A DNA stretch of 64,000 bases from Agriotes lineatus. Its lineage: Eukaryota > Arthropoda > Insecta > Coleoptera > Elateridae. Where the stretch lies: assembly GCA_940337035.1 (NCBI GenBank), contig CALNHX010001049.1, forward strand, positions 1-64,000. Reading direction: 5' to 3'. How positions within the stretch are numbered: position 1 is the stretch's first letter; each line of letters opens with the position of its first letter. Shown in pieces: positions 55,701 through 64,000 of the stretch. The notes beneath the pieces are model-generated. The model searched no databases. It was not told where the DNA came from and was given only the letters and a program-made list of their open reading frames with translations. The translations under genes were made by a program, and so were the position numbers.

Positions 55701-56729
55701 CCAAATTTGTATGACAAACACAATTATATTATTCACTACAGAAATTTGAGGCAATGCTTAGAGGCTGGTTTGATTTTGGTTAAAACACATAAAATACTTA
55801 AGTTTAGACAATCTCCTTGGCTCAGATCCTACATCGATTTAAACACAAAATTACGTAACAAGTCTGACAATGAATTTCATCGAAATTCATTCAAACTAGC
55901 TAACAATAGCGTCTTTGGTAAAACCATGGAAAACGTGGACAAAAGGGTTCTTGTAAAGTTAATTAGTCATTGGGAGAAAATTGGTAATAGAATGGGGGCA
56001 GAAGCTTTGATATCGAAACCTAACTTTAAAGATAGAATTCGGTTTGGGGAAAATTTAATAGCAGTGGAAATGAACAGAACATCGGTTTTATATAACAAAC
56101 CCATTTATGTTGGTTTCTCAGTCTTAGATCTTTCGAAAACGGTAATGTACGATTTTTATTACAAATTTTTGAAGCATAAATACGGCCGTAATGTGTCTCT
56201 ACTCTATTCGGACACGGACTCATTCATCCTGGAAATTTTTACTGAAAATTTTTACGCCGACATGCAAGAGCACCTTGATCTCTTTGATACATCAAATTAC
56301 AAGAATGGTCTGCACGGAATTTCGAGAACCAAGTCCGTTGTTGGCAAATTTAAGGATGAGTACGCGGGGGTGGCTGTGTGTAGCTATTACGGGGTCGGTG
56401 CAAAAACATACTGTGTAAACGCTGTTGGTAAAGAAGACAAAAAGGCGAAGGAAGTTAGAAAGAGTGCTGTTCGGAATCACCTCACCACCGAAATTTATAA
56501 ATCTGTAGTCGAAAACAAGAGGGAAGTTGTATTTTGTCAGATGTATGTGTTTCGTTCCCGTTTACACACTATGTACACCGAATTAATGAATAAGGTTGCG
56601 CTTTCTTCGCGAGATGATAAACGCTTCCTTATTCCTAATACTACCAAAACCTTAGCGTGGGGTCACCGTGACATAGATGATTACAGTCGTCTAGACAACT
56701 TGCTGCGCATTGCCGAAACGATGGTGTAG
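52729..56729 (+). pseudogene. Protein-primed-type DNA polymerase B of the Polinton-like element, four exons, one frameshift
   Basis: Exons 52729-52834, 52890-52970, 53024-53479 and 53520-56729; introns 55, 53 and 40 nt, all GT-AG and phase 1. About 1280 aa. N-terminal C2H2 finger (FRCTACGESFTRADNLFRH), second Cys/His segment YCDVCDENVPRTCFVGHLRS in exon 3, another at 54035 (FCNGCLNYFRTDAHLENH). Exonuclease motifs: YADFET near 453, HNLNYDSHLF near 599, YLKCD near 760. Between the first two lies an endonuclease VII-like module (CHICNRP, RDHDHLTGEYRGAAHSNCN). Polymerase motifs: YLDATNLYAHS near 860, NNSVFGKT near 1011, LLYSDTDSF near 1110, KTY near 1176. It would replicate the element from a protein primer. 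A one-base frame change at about 55400 (in or near TTTT 55403-55406) ends the first frame at 55414; the rest is open to 56729. Confidence 0.85.
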
Positions 56730-57066
56730 CAATATGTTCGCGGAACAGTATTCGTTATTACTTAACAGCAGAGGTCCTACACGGCTTTCTTGTACTTTGT
56801 AGGTTTAGTTATTGTATATAGCAATTATAGTATAGGTTAAGAACACTAGCTTGTATGATAGAGGTAGTAAGTTAAATTTTACAAAAAATCTGATTGTTTG
56901 GGTCCGCATTACCAAGTATATTTGTTATTTAACACTGTAGTCACTCATGTTCAGCATTTACAATAATAAATTACTGTAAAACATAAAAAGTTTTTATTTA
57001 AAGAAAATAAATGGTAGTAAAACAAAAAAGTGTTTTATTGAAAGAGTTCTATAGAATCATAATAAG
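56730..57066. terminator. Convergent 3' ends with poly(A) signals on both strands
   Basis: Tail-to-tail spacer between polymerase and integrase. Plus-strand AATAAA at 56965-56970 serves the polymerase; minus-strand AATAAA at 57033-57038, about 30 bases past the integrase stop, serves the other side. Confidence 0.6.
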
Positions 57067-57996
57067 TTATATAACATTGTTTTTGGATATCCAGGAATTG
57101 TGACGATTATCGAATCCCAACCACTTTACGTAAAGCTGATTACCCTTCTTCTTCAACACCTTTTCTACCAGGTATACGTCAGAGTGTTTGGTTTTCTGTA
57201 ATTCGTGCTCGTAAAATCCACCTTTGATTTCTTGCCCTTCCTGATCGGTGAGTCTGTAGGTGGTAGGATTTGTAAGTCGCACTGTGGCTATTTTGAATAT
57301 TTCGTTGCTCCAGCTGGGTGTGTAGCCTTTGCTAAATATCGAGCGATATTTACTAATGCGTACAGAATCTCCTTTATGAAACTTTTGAGGTGTCGGATCT
57401 ACAGTTTTTGTGTGGCTGTACACGGTGTGTAACAGACGTTTGGCATTTTTAAGATTAACTTCAGCCGGCCTCATACCTGTTGTGCTATGCCTGGTTGTGT
57501 TATATTTGCTTAAAAGTTGGGGCAGAATGTCCAACCATTTGTAGGACCCTTGCAAACTAAACTGCTTCCACATCATGTTCTCAAGGGTGCGGTTACATCT
57601 TTCTATGATGCTGCTTTTTATAGTTGAATACGTGCTGCAATGATTTATCTTGTAACGTCGCATCAATGCTTGAAAATCGCTGTTATAAAATTCTTTTCCC
57701 AAATCGGTTTGTACGTTTTTTGGAGATACCTTCATATTAGCTAGAACTTTTCGCATAGCTGCTGCTACATCTTTTCCCGTTTTCCGTTTTACCGGGAGAG
57801 CCCACAAGTATTTAGAAAACGCATTAATAACAGCTAAAATGTATCGATAACCTTTATTGCTTCGTGCATATGGTTGCATCTCCACCAAATCAGCTTGTAG
57901 TAAATCATGCAATCCTTTGAGAATCACCCGTCGTCTCTTGAAATTTCTTCGCGCTGGTTTGTGAAGTTCTGCAACTAGATCCTCCTTAGGACTCAT
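57067..57996 (-). CDS. Retrovirus-like integrase with C-terminal chromodomain (Polinton-type)
   Basis: 309 aa from ATG 57994-57996 (MSPKEDLVAELHKPARRNFK). The rve core holds the catalytic triad: Asp in LLQADLVEM, Asp in VQTDLGKEFY and Glu in SSIIERCNRTL, the last two 33 residues apart. A linker with KYRSIFSKGYTPSWSNEIF is an SH3-like region. The C-terminal VYLVEKVLKKKGNQLYVKWL and SWISKN is a chromodomain, which may direct insertion to marked chromatin. The family is that of Maverick integrases, close in pattern to the C. elegans F54H12.3 type. Its start overlaps the end of the upstream ORF by 11 bases. The frame is intact; only the N-terminal HHCC zinc domain is not obvious. Confidence 0.88.
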   Translation of the reverse strand: MSPKEDLVAELHKPARRNFKRRRVILKGLHDLLQADLVEMQPYARSNKGYRYILAVINAFSKYLWALPVKRKTGKDVAAAMRKVLANMKVSPKNVQTDLGKEFYNSDFQALMRRYKINHCSTYSTIKSSIIERCNRTLENMMWKQFSLQGSYKWLDILPQLLSKYNTTRHSTTGMRPAEVNLKNAKRLLHTVYSHTKTVDPTPQKFHKGDSVRISKYRSIFSKGYTPSWSNEIFKIATVRLTNPTTYRLTDQEGQEIKGGFYEHELQKTKHSDVYLVEKVLKKKGNQLYVKWLGFDNRHNSWISKNNVI

Positions 57997-58381
57997 TGCC
58001 GAATGTTGCTGTATCGACTGCTATCGGACATTTAAGCAGCAGTTGCACGTATAACTTAGTGTTTATGGATTCGAATTTCAGTTTATCTCCTCGCCGCAAT
58101 GTCTTACCGACAAGCGTGTCGTGTTTGATGCCGTTGATGTGTGATACTACCAAAGGTCCGTTGACTTGAACACTTATGATCTCACCGATCGTTAAAGGAA
58201 AAATGTACTCATTATTACCGAAAATTTTGGAATATCCGCTTTCATCATAACCACGCCCCACTAGCAGCAGTGGTACTTCTATATGGAGTTGGTTTACATT
58301 TTGAACTTTCATAAAGATATGTTTGCGATGAGAACCGTAGCGCGCACTATGGTAGTGGCGTCCAAATTTGTCTATGGGCAT
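57986..58381 (-). CDS. Uncharacterised 131-aa protein between integrase and DUF8207 gene
   Basis: First ATG at 58379-58381 gives MPIDKFGRHYHSARYGSHRK; the frame stays open upstream to about 58440 without another ATG and has an acceptor-like TTACGATCAG/AAG at about 58405, so a spliced upstream exon is possible. The protein is beta-rich in appearance (VPLLLVGRGYDESGY, IFPLTIGEIISVQVNGPLVV, KLYVQLLLKCPIAVD), without Cys motifs or membrane segments. It could be a structural or accessory protein of the element. The stop overlaps the integrase start by 11 bases, which suggests both come from one transcript or that the integrase is reached by splicing. No family name known to me. Confidence 0.5.
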   Translation of the reverse strand: MPIDKFGRHYHSARYGSHRKHIFMKVQNVNQLHIEVPLLLVGRGYDESGYSKIFGNNEYIFPLTIGEIISVQVNGPLVVSHINGIKHDTLVGKTLRRGDKLKFESINTKLYVQLLLKCPIAVDTATFGNES

Positions 58382-58442
58382 TACTCTGTCGTCTAACACC
58401 TTCTGATCGTAATTAAATAGGTGCTCTGCTTTTGTACTCGCC

Positions 58443-59540
58443 TTAGTGAATTATTTTTGCTTCTCGTAGAGCTTGGGTGATGCTTACGATTTCGTTGGAA
58501 TGGCCGGTGTGCCCCGCTACCTGAGAGGCTAGTAATATGCGCAGACGATCCACTAATGAATTTGGATCTTTCCAAGGAACAAATTCCACTTTTTTATTGG
58601 TTACTGTTAATAACCCCCTTCCGGTACGCTGCACTCTCGATGCGGCTCTGGTAGGTTGTCTAACGCCGGAAGATGTACTCAGGGGGCGTATTACTTTTAT
58701 ATATTTCGAGCCGGCGTTACCGCTTATCCCTTGGGTTGGATCGTAGTTCTTACGATTTGCGGCGGACCGGTTCACTATGTCTTGGTAATTGTCAAGATCT
58801 TTGGTTGTATAAGTCAACGGTTTTTTTTTGAACATTAATTCGTAAAAGCCAGGAGTGCCTTTGTATACTATTCTATTGCCGTGATCTGTAATAACCATGT
58901 CCTGACCCTCAAAAGTAAGCTGTTTATTTCCAATTGCAAATTTAACAGTGTCTATATCCCATCGAACTCCATAGTGGAGATCGTACTTGCTCTCTGTATC
59001 TCGTATCATTCCCTCAATATATTTTCTAGCTAACCCTGAGAACTGTTCCAGGTATTCCCTTAGAACTTCCGGTTCCATCATTTGTCGCACGGTTTCCCTA
59101 GCCTCTGCTACCGAAGTTTCAATTGCCGCTTCTTCTTGAGCCTCCACCTGTTGCTCCTCATCCGGTAAACTCTCATACAATACTTCTCTGTCAAGAAATA
59201 TAGGTGTGGATGTTACCAACGTCGAAGTCGACGGTCCGGGAATGGCAATGTCGGGGGTTGACGCTCGTACGGTGGTTTTACCATTTCTCGGACGGGGTAG
59301 GATAGATGGTGTGGACACTCGTCGTTTGATGGTTCTCTGCATGGGTTCTACTTCTTGCTGTATTGTTTGACCGCCTTCTTGCTTGATGGATGTTAGCAAT
59401 TCCGTGAGTGGCTGGGAAAGTGGTTTAAATTGCTCCGCAAGAGCCGTCCGCGATTCGGCGATATCTGCTTTTAAAGTTTCATATTTCCGCCTGACAGCCT
59501 TTCTAGCTTTAATAAGATCGCTTACTAACCGTTTGTCCGT
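58443..59540 (-). pseudogene. DUF8207-type protein gene, expected start codon is ACG
   Basis: An uninterrupted minus frame. The N-terminus DKRLVSDLIKARKAVRRKYE, LKADIAESRTALAEQF is a charged coiled-coil like that of arthropod DUF8207 proteins, which begin M-(E/D)-K. Here the codon before DKR (59538-59540) is ACG. The middle is a Ser/Thr/Pro-rich linker; the C-terminal half (about residues 190-350) is the DUF8207 signature: LHYGVRWDIDTVKFAIGNKQ, KGTPGFYELMFKKKPL, RKNYDPTQG and DRLRILLASQVAGHTGHSNE. Domain function is not established. TATATAG at 59598-59604 (minus) would start transcripts near 59570, right before the ACG. A downstream in-frame ATG near residue 60 could give a shortened product. 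Confidence 0.7.
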
Positions 59541-59596
59541 GTTGCTATTACTCTCGTTGTTCGCAGACTAATAATTTGTACAGCAGTGGTCCATGC

Positions 59597-59782
59597 CTAT
59601 ATAGTGAAATAACTGTCACACCCTTTTCTATAACGACCGGCGTTGATTTCGCTTTCTTTGTCGACAACTAAAAATCCATGATCTTTGATCCAACAGTAGG
59701 AACATAAGTTTTTAAACTTTTCGAGAGTCCGACTCGAGTACTGCAAGCAAGTGCATCGCGTCAGCTGTGCTCCGTGAATGCG
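59597..59782 (-). other. Short Cys-rich open frame at the right end of the Polinton-like block
   Basis: 62 codons between stops, no ATG. It reads RIHGAQLTRCTCLQYSSRTL and EKFKNLCSYCWIKDHGFLVV, then GRYRKGCDSYFTI and TAG. The CxC, CxxC and a later Cys suggest a zinc-ribbon-like piece. Its upstream part would lie under the start of the Jockey element at about 59790, so it may be a gene cut by that insertion. Chance cannot be excluded. Confidence 0.3.
59598..59604 (-). promoter_or_regulatory. TATA box of the DUF8207-type gene
   Basis: Minus-strand CTATATAGG, about 60 bases before the ACG at 59540. Confidence 0.4.
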
Positions 59783-59967
59783 CTAAGTTACCAGTTCTTG
59801 TTTCGCACCATCCTTCTACTTCGAGATAGTGGTAACTCATTTTACTTTATCTTATCTCAATCGCAAACGCTGCTTAATAATACCAAGAAAACCCCACGGC
59901 AGCCGCTCGAACCGGCTTGCTTTGCCTACTTTATTTCCATTAAGTTATTTAATTTTATCAACGTCGC

Positions 59968-61167
59968 ATGGCGAACACTAAAGATAACAACTCAATTCTA
60001 AATGCCCCAACATTAATTTTCCAAGGCTCTAATGTTATCACTCCGATGGATACAACAAGCCAAAGCGCCAAACGGGATTTCTCTGCCATATCTACTCCTC
60101 CAGCAGATGAGCCCAATAAGCGTTATTTATTTGAACACGATAAACTTATCTCCAAGAACAAATTTCACGCGCTAAGTGTTGAAATCGCACCTATAGAAAA
60201 TCCAACAGAGACAGCAGTAATTAAAAAAGCTAAAATACCTCCAATCTTCCTGCATGAAGCAACCAATTACCAGGAAGTTTCTAAAGATATCAAAAAGATT
60301 GCAACACAAGAATTCACAACCACCTGCGCGGGGAAAATGCTCAAAATTAATCTCAACAGCCCAGATGATTTTAGGAAATTAACAGCTTACTATGATCAAT
60401 TTAAAATTAAATATCACACGTATCGAAATCCGGACGCGACTAAATTGTCAGTTATCATAAGAAACTTACCGATATCAATAGGAACAGAAGAAATTAAAAA
60501 TGAATTATCTAAATCGTTTCAAGTTATTAGTGTAACTCGTTTCCATAATAAAGACAAATCTCCAATCCCAATATGTGCCGTATTGCTTGAACCGGATGTC
60601 AAATCTAAAGAAATATTCAAAGTAAACCGATTATTTCACTGCGTAGTAGTAGTTGAACAACGAAGAAAATCAATTGAGATCCCGCAGTGCCAACGTTGTC
60701 AGCGTTATGGGCACACTAGAAATTATTGTAAACTACCACCACGATGTGTTAAGTGCTTAGGGAACCACTTATATACAGAGTGTCCAAAAACTCCAACCGA
60801 CAAACCCCAATGTGTGAACTGTAGCCAAACCCACCCAGCAAATTTCAAAGGATGTGAATATTATCTTGACCTCAAGGAAAAACGAAAACAATCACAGCAA
60901 TTAAGAACCAGTCCCGTAAATAAACCGCAATTCAATTATATCCCTCAAAGTTTTCCTGACCTCCCAAGAACGCAAGCCAGACTGAAAGAACCCCAACACA
61001 ACGCCAACTATCAGAGACAAAGTACAATTCCTCCAACCCTAAACACCTCGTCCAACTCCTTGGTACAACTCATTATAAACATCATCACACCATATATGGA
61101 ACAAATAAAATCCTTTTTATCTCAACTCATTTCTTCAATCTTTTCTAATGGATTATTACAACCTTAG
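59968..61167 (+). CDS. Jockey ORF1 protein (gag-like, PRE_C2HC and three zinc knuckles)
   Basis: 399 aa from ATG 59968. The N-terminal third is polar and variable. Residues about 105-235 form the RRM-like PRE_C2HC region (KLSVIIRNLPISIGTEEIKN, RFHNKDKSPIPICAVLL). Then three zinc knuckles from about residue 239: CQRCQRYGHTRNYC, CVKCLGNHLYTEC and CVNCSQTHPANFKGC. The C-terminus is Gln/Pro-rich and ends in a hydrophobic stretch. ORF1 proteins of Jockey bind element RNA and carry it to the nucleus. The frame is intact, and its end overlaps ORF2 by 20 bases, which suggests coupled translation of ORF2. Confidence 0.92.
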   Translation: MANTKDNNSILNAPTLIFQGSNVITPMDTTSQSAKRDFSAISTPPADEPNKRYLFEHDKLISKNKFHALSVEIAPIENPTETAVIKKAKIPPIFLHEATNYQEVSKDIKKIATQEFTTTCAGKMLKINLNSPDDFRKLTAYYDQFKIKYHTYRNPDATKLSVIIRNLPISIGTEEIKNELSKSFQVISVTRFHNKDKSPIPICAVLLEPDVKSKEIFKVNRLFHCVVVVEQRRKSIEIPQCQRCQRYGHTRNYCKLPPRCVKCLGNHLYTECPKTPTDKPQCVNCSQTHPANFKGCEYYLDLKEKRKQSQQLRTSPVNKPQFNYIPQSFPDLPRTQARLKEPQHNANYQRQSTIPPTLNTSSNSLVQLIINIITPYMEQIKSFLSQLISSIFSNGLLQP

Positions 61168-63868
61168 AAGTATTAATCATTTACAAATGGCCAACTGGAA
61201 CGCCAATGGTATTTTAAACCAAAAAGGAATCCTAATAGATTTCTTACAAAGACATAAAGTAGACATAATGTGCGTAAGTGAAACCCACCTCATACCGGAA
61301 ATTAAATTCGCACTTCCCGGCTATTGCATTTATCGTCAAGATAGAACAAGAGCGCAAATTGCTTCTGGCGGAACCGCTGTGCTAATCAAGAGAAATATAA
61401 ATCACCATAAAATCCATCTTCCAGACTTACAACATCTTGAGGCTTCTGCAATTAAAATAACATTAACTGATAACAGCGAATTACTAATAGTTGCTGCCTA
61501 CCAACCGCCTAATAAACGATTGATGCTACATGATATGCAAACATTACTTGATAGCGGCATACCAACTTTACTATTAGGGGATTTCAACAGCAAGCACGTT
61601 GCATGGGGCTGTCGAACAACAAACCCGAATGGCAATAGGTTATACTCGATTACGGCAGATCTTCCTATTCAAGTATTAGCTCCTGATGAACCAACTTATC
61701 ACCCATATAGGTTTGACCATCAGCCCGATATTCTCGATATTTGCCTTCAATATCGAATCTCAAATCCTATATACCAGCAAGTACTGGGGGAATTGGACTC
61801 TGACCATCTACCAATAATTATTACGTTCAACAAGCAACCATCTTTAACACTAAACACGCCAAGACTAATTAATGGACCAGCCGATTGGGAAATATTTAAA
61901 TGCCAGCTCAATAATAACCTAGTACCATTTCAAAATCTATACACCACTGATGGCATAGATGAGGCAATAAATCATCTTACAATATCGATCCAAAGAGCAG
62001 CCCGAATAGCTACTTATAAAACCCATCATAAAGTAGTAAATCATCAAATGTTACCAATTATGATTCAAAATTTAATACGGCAAAAACACCAGATCAGAAG
62101 ACAGTGGCAACGAACACGGGAACCACAACACAAATTAGCCCTTACCCAATTAACGAGACAAGTAAAATGGGAAATTGAAAATTACAAAATCTCATCTTAC
62201 AAGCGATTCATAGGTGAACTAGGAACGGCAGATCCAACCATGTGGAGAGTGGTCAAACGTATGACCAATCAGAGACAAACGATACCTACTCTAAAAGCAA
62301 ACAACTCTCTATATTCTAGCGACCAAGAAAAATGCGAGGCCCTAAGCAACCACCTTGAACAAGTATTAACAGTTAAAACCAGCAACGAAAACATAGATTT
62401 CAATTACTCTATTGATGAAACTGTAACCCAACACCCCCCTTCAAATGCAGCAAATGTTCAAACAACAACTCCAGAAGAAATTGATTCTCTAATCCAGCTC
62501 CTACCAAACAAAAAAGCTCCCGGCCCAGATATGATAACAAACATAATTCTTAAAAACATCACACCAAAATGCCTATCATACCTCACCTCTCTCTTCAATG
62601 CATGTTTATCCATTGGATATTTTCCTAAGAAATGGAAACATACACATGTAATGCACTTCCACAAACCTGGAAAATGCAAAAACAACCCAACCTCGTATCG
62701 CCCAATAAGTCTCTTATGCACACTAGCAAAATTACTGGAAAAAATCATCTACAACCGTCTCAATAATTATATATCCCAGCAGTCGATACTACCACCATTC
62801 CAGTTTGGCTTCAGACCCAATTATTCCACAATACACCAGCTTGTCAGAATCAATGAAACTATCGCCAAGGGCTTTGAAAACAAACAATATACTACCGTTT
62901 TGTTCCTAGATATAGCTCAGGCTTTTGACCGAGTCTGGCACAATGGCCTCCTTTACAAAATGATCCAGCTGAAAATTCCCGAATACATTATCAACATAAC
63001 TTCAACCTTTCTTACTGGAAGAACATTTGCAAGCAAAGTTAATGCATCCGTATCAGAAACCAAGAACATCAACGCAGGGGTTCCTCAAGGATCCGTACTT
63101 GGACCTCTACTGTTTAATATATTTATGCACGATATTCCTGTACCTCCAGCCTGTTCGCTGGCGATGTTCGCTGACGACACTGCCATAATTACTCAAGATC
63201 ACGACTTAAACGGCGCAATACTAACACTTCAAAGAGCAACAGACCAACTGCAAACTTGGTTCAACCGCTGGAACATTACCTTAAATCCAACAAAAATTAT
63301 TGCAAAAATTTTCACGCTTAGAAAATACAATAATCCAACTCCCATTGTTATAAATGGAAATCCAATCCCGTGGAACCCAAAAGACGGAGCCGTGAAATAT
63401 CTGGGAGTCCACTTGGACCAAAAACTGACATGGGGAATTCACATTAACACTAAAATAAATGACTGTCACAACAAGATGAGACTCTTATACCCAATATTAA
63501 ATAGAAACTCTCCCCTGAAACTTGAGTGTGCCATGCTAATATACAAATCTATTCTGCGATCGGCGCTTATGTATGCCTGTGTAGTATGGGGAACTGCGTC
63601 GAAAACACACATAAACAAATTACAGGTGTTACAAAACAAAGTTCTCAGAATGACAACAAATGCAGCATGGTTTATACGTAACGACCAGCTACACCATGAA
63701 TTGAACATAGCTCATATCCAGGACTTTATAAAAACCACCACCAAAAGATTCTTGGATAACCTAAGGACTTGCCCAGCTACTGATCACTACATGCTTGGAC
63801 AGAGAACTATAAACCCTCGCTTAAAACCAAGACTTCCACAGGACGTTCTTTTAAGTGACAGCGACTAA
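61148..63868 (+). CDS. Jockey ORF2 protein (APE endonuclease and reverse transcriptase), intact
   Basis: 906 aa from ATG 61148. Endonuclease about residues 12-225: NWNANGI, VSETHL (Glu 45), LLGDFNSKH near 145 and DSDHLPI near 218, so the catalytic set is complete. RT about 470-740: FNACLSIGYFPKKWKH, SYRPISLLCTLAKLLEK, LFLDIAQAFDRVW, AGVPQGSVLGPLLFNIF and MFADDTAII near 673. The C-terminal region with KYLGVHLDQKLTW and PRLKPRLPQDVLLSDSD is typical of Jockey. The endonuclease nicks target DNA and the RT copies the element RNA from the nick. No RNase H, as expected for Jockey. All catalytic residues visible are present, so this copy may be functional. Confidence 0.94.
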   Translation: MDYYNLRSINHLQMANWNANGILNQKGILIDFLQRHKVDIMCVSETHLIPEIKFALPGYCIYRQDRTRAQIASGGTAVLIKRNINHHKIHLPDLQHLEASAIKITLTDNSELLIVAAYQPPNKRLMLHDMQTLLDSGIPTLLLGDFNSKHVAWGCRTTNPNGNRLYSITADLPIQVLAPDEPTYHPYRFDHQPDILDICLQYRISNPIYQQVLGELDSDHLPIIITFNKQPSLTLNTPRLINGPADWEIFKCQLNNNLVPFQNLYTTDGIDEAINHLTISIQRAARIATYKTHHKVVNHQMLPIMIQNLIRQKHQIRRQWQRTREPQHKLALTQLTRQVKWEIENYKISSYKRFIGELGTADPTMWRVVKRMTNQRQTIPTLKANNSLYSSDQEKCEALSNHLEQVLTVKTSNENIDFNYSIDETVTQHPPSNAANVQTTTPEEIDSLIQLLPNKKAPGPDMITNIILKNITPKCLSYLTSLFNACLSIGYFPKKWKHTHVMHFHKPGKCKNNPTSYRPISLLCTLAKLLEKIIYNRLNNYISQQSILPPFQFGFRPNYSTIHQLVRINETIAKGFENKQYTTVLFLDIAQAFDRVWHNGLLYKMIQLKIPEYIINITSTFLTGRTFASKVNASVSETKNINAGVPQGSVLGPLLFNIFMHDIPVPPACSLAMFADDTAIITQDHDLNGAILTLQRATDQLQTWFNRWNITLNPTKIIAKIFTLRKYNNPTPIVINGNPIPWNPKDGAVKYLGVHLDQKLTWGIHINTKINDCHNKMRLLYPILNRNSPLKLECAMLIYKSILRSALMYACVVWGTASKTHINKLQVLQNKVLRMTTNAAWFIRNDQLHHELNIAHIQDFIKTTTKRFLDNLRTCPATDHYMLGQRTINPRLKPRLPQDVLLSDSD

Positions 63869-64000
63869 TTTGTAGAATATCTGTTTAGTGTCTTTTAACT
63901 AAGTCTTTTATCAATATTTTATATGTTTAGCTATGTATGTAATCAAAACTTAATTTAGTCTTACTGTGTATGGCCCTAGTGTGCCGATCCGGTATAATAA
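63869..64000 (+). other. Jockey 3' UTR, incomplete
   Basis: AT-rich tail after the ORF2 stop. It ends in CCGGTATAATAA at the window edge; the poly(A) tail and target duplication are not reached. Confidence 0.6.

Larger units (their letters stand above)
47700..59782. mobile_element. Maverick/Polinton-like element (borders not resolved)
   Basis: A 12-kb block holding a protein-primed-type DNA polymerase B, a retrovirus-like integrase with chromodomain, a DUF8207-type gene and several uncharacterised genes. Plus-strand genes on the left meet minus-strand genes on the right at about 56.7-57.1 kb. Polymerase plus integrase is the defining pair of Mavericks/Polintons. Not seen: adenovirus-like protease, packaging ATPase, capsid proteins, and terminal inverted repeats. 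An unrelated RT fragment and a tandem repeat lie inside (49.9-50.9 kb), and a Jockey element abuts the right end. Left border is a guess. Confidence 0.7.
59790..64000 (+). mobile_element. Jockey-clade retrotransposon with two open ORFs, right end outside window
   Basis: A 5' UTR of roughly 180 bases (start near 59790, CAGTTCTTG, uncertain), ORF1 59968-61167, ORF2 61148-63868 overlapping by 20 bases, and a 3' UTR to beyond 64000. Both ORFs lack stops and keep their key motifs. It is related to, but clearly a different subfamily from, the broken Jockey copies at 15.6-20.7 kb on the other strand. Confidence 0.88.

Noticed and set aside
47600..59800. Terminal inverted repeats of the Polinton-like element
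   Set aside because: I compared the sequence near both presumed ends and found no convincing inverted match. Borders are therefore left open.

Overview
The window looks like arthropod, almost certainly insect, genomic DNA. It is AT-rich and nearly every recognisable coding stretch belongs to a transposable element, many of them nested or decayed. Element types are those usual in insects: BEL/Pao, Jockey, LOA/R1-like, I-like, RTE-like and CR1-like retrotransposons, mariner, hAT, tRNA-derived SINEs and a Maverick/Polinton-like DNA element. I cannot name the order or species. No intact ordinary host gene was found. The clearest host-derived item is a broken gamma-glutamylcyclotransferase copy that still carries two 51-nt introns.

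Left part (1-15.6 kb). A BEL/Pao retrotransposon on the minus strand runs off the left edge with a fully open polyprotein frame. It appears to have inserted into an older LOA/R1-like non-LTR element (about 4.9-8.0 kb). Then follow the gamma-glutamylcyclotransferase pseudogene, a SINE with long flanking direct repeats, two decayed multi-segment coding regions I cannot name, and a 90-bp hAT-type MITE with perfect 8-bp target duplications.

Middle part (15.6-47 kb). This is a graveyard of elements: two joined Jockey copies (one with a 175-bp tandem triplication), several degenerate reverse transcriptases, a mariner with TIRs and TA duplications, a non-coding LTR element with primer-binding site and G-rich polypurine tract, a second SINE beside a 34-bp palindrome, a PHD-finger ORF1, an internally deleted hAT, a 5'-truncated I-like element with open RT and RNase H, a second hAT MITE, and fragments of Pao gag, RTE-like RT and a DUF4817 transposase.

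Right part (47.7-59.8 kb). This is the most interesting block: a Maverick/Polinton-like element. Plus-strand genes are an uncharacterised 220-aa ORF, a two-exon gene, and a four-exon protein-primed-type DNA polymerase B with an N-terminal C2H2 finger and a nuclease-like zinc module inside its exonuclease domain. They face a minus-strand block holding a chromodomain integrase, an uncharacterised ORF and a DUF8207-type gene. The polymerase would copy the element and the integrase would insert it. I saw no recognisable capsid, protease or packaging ATPase gene. A one-base frameshift in the polymerase and an ACG where a start codon is expected suggest this copy is decaying.

Right edge (59.8-64 kb). 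A Jockey element with both ORFs open abuts the end of the Polinton-like block and continues past the window.
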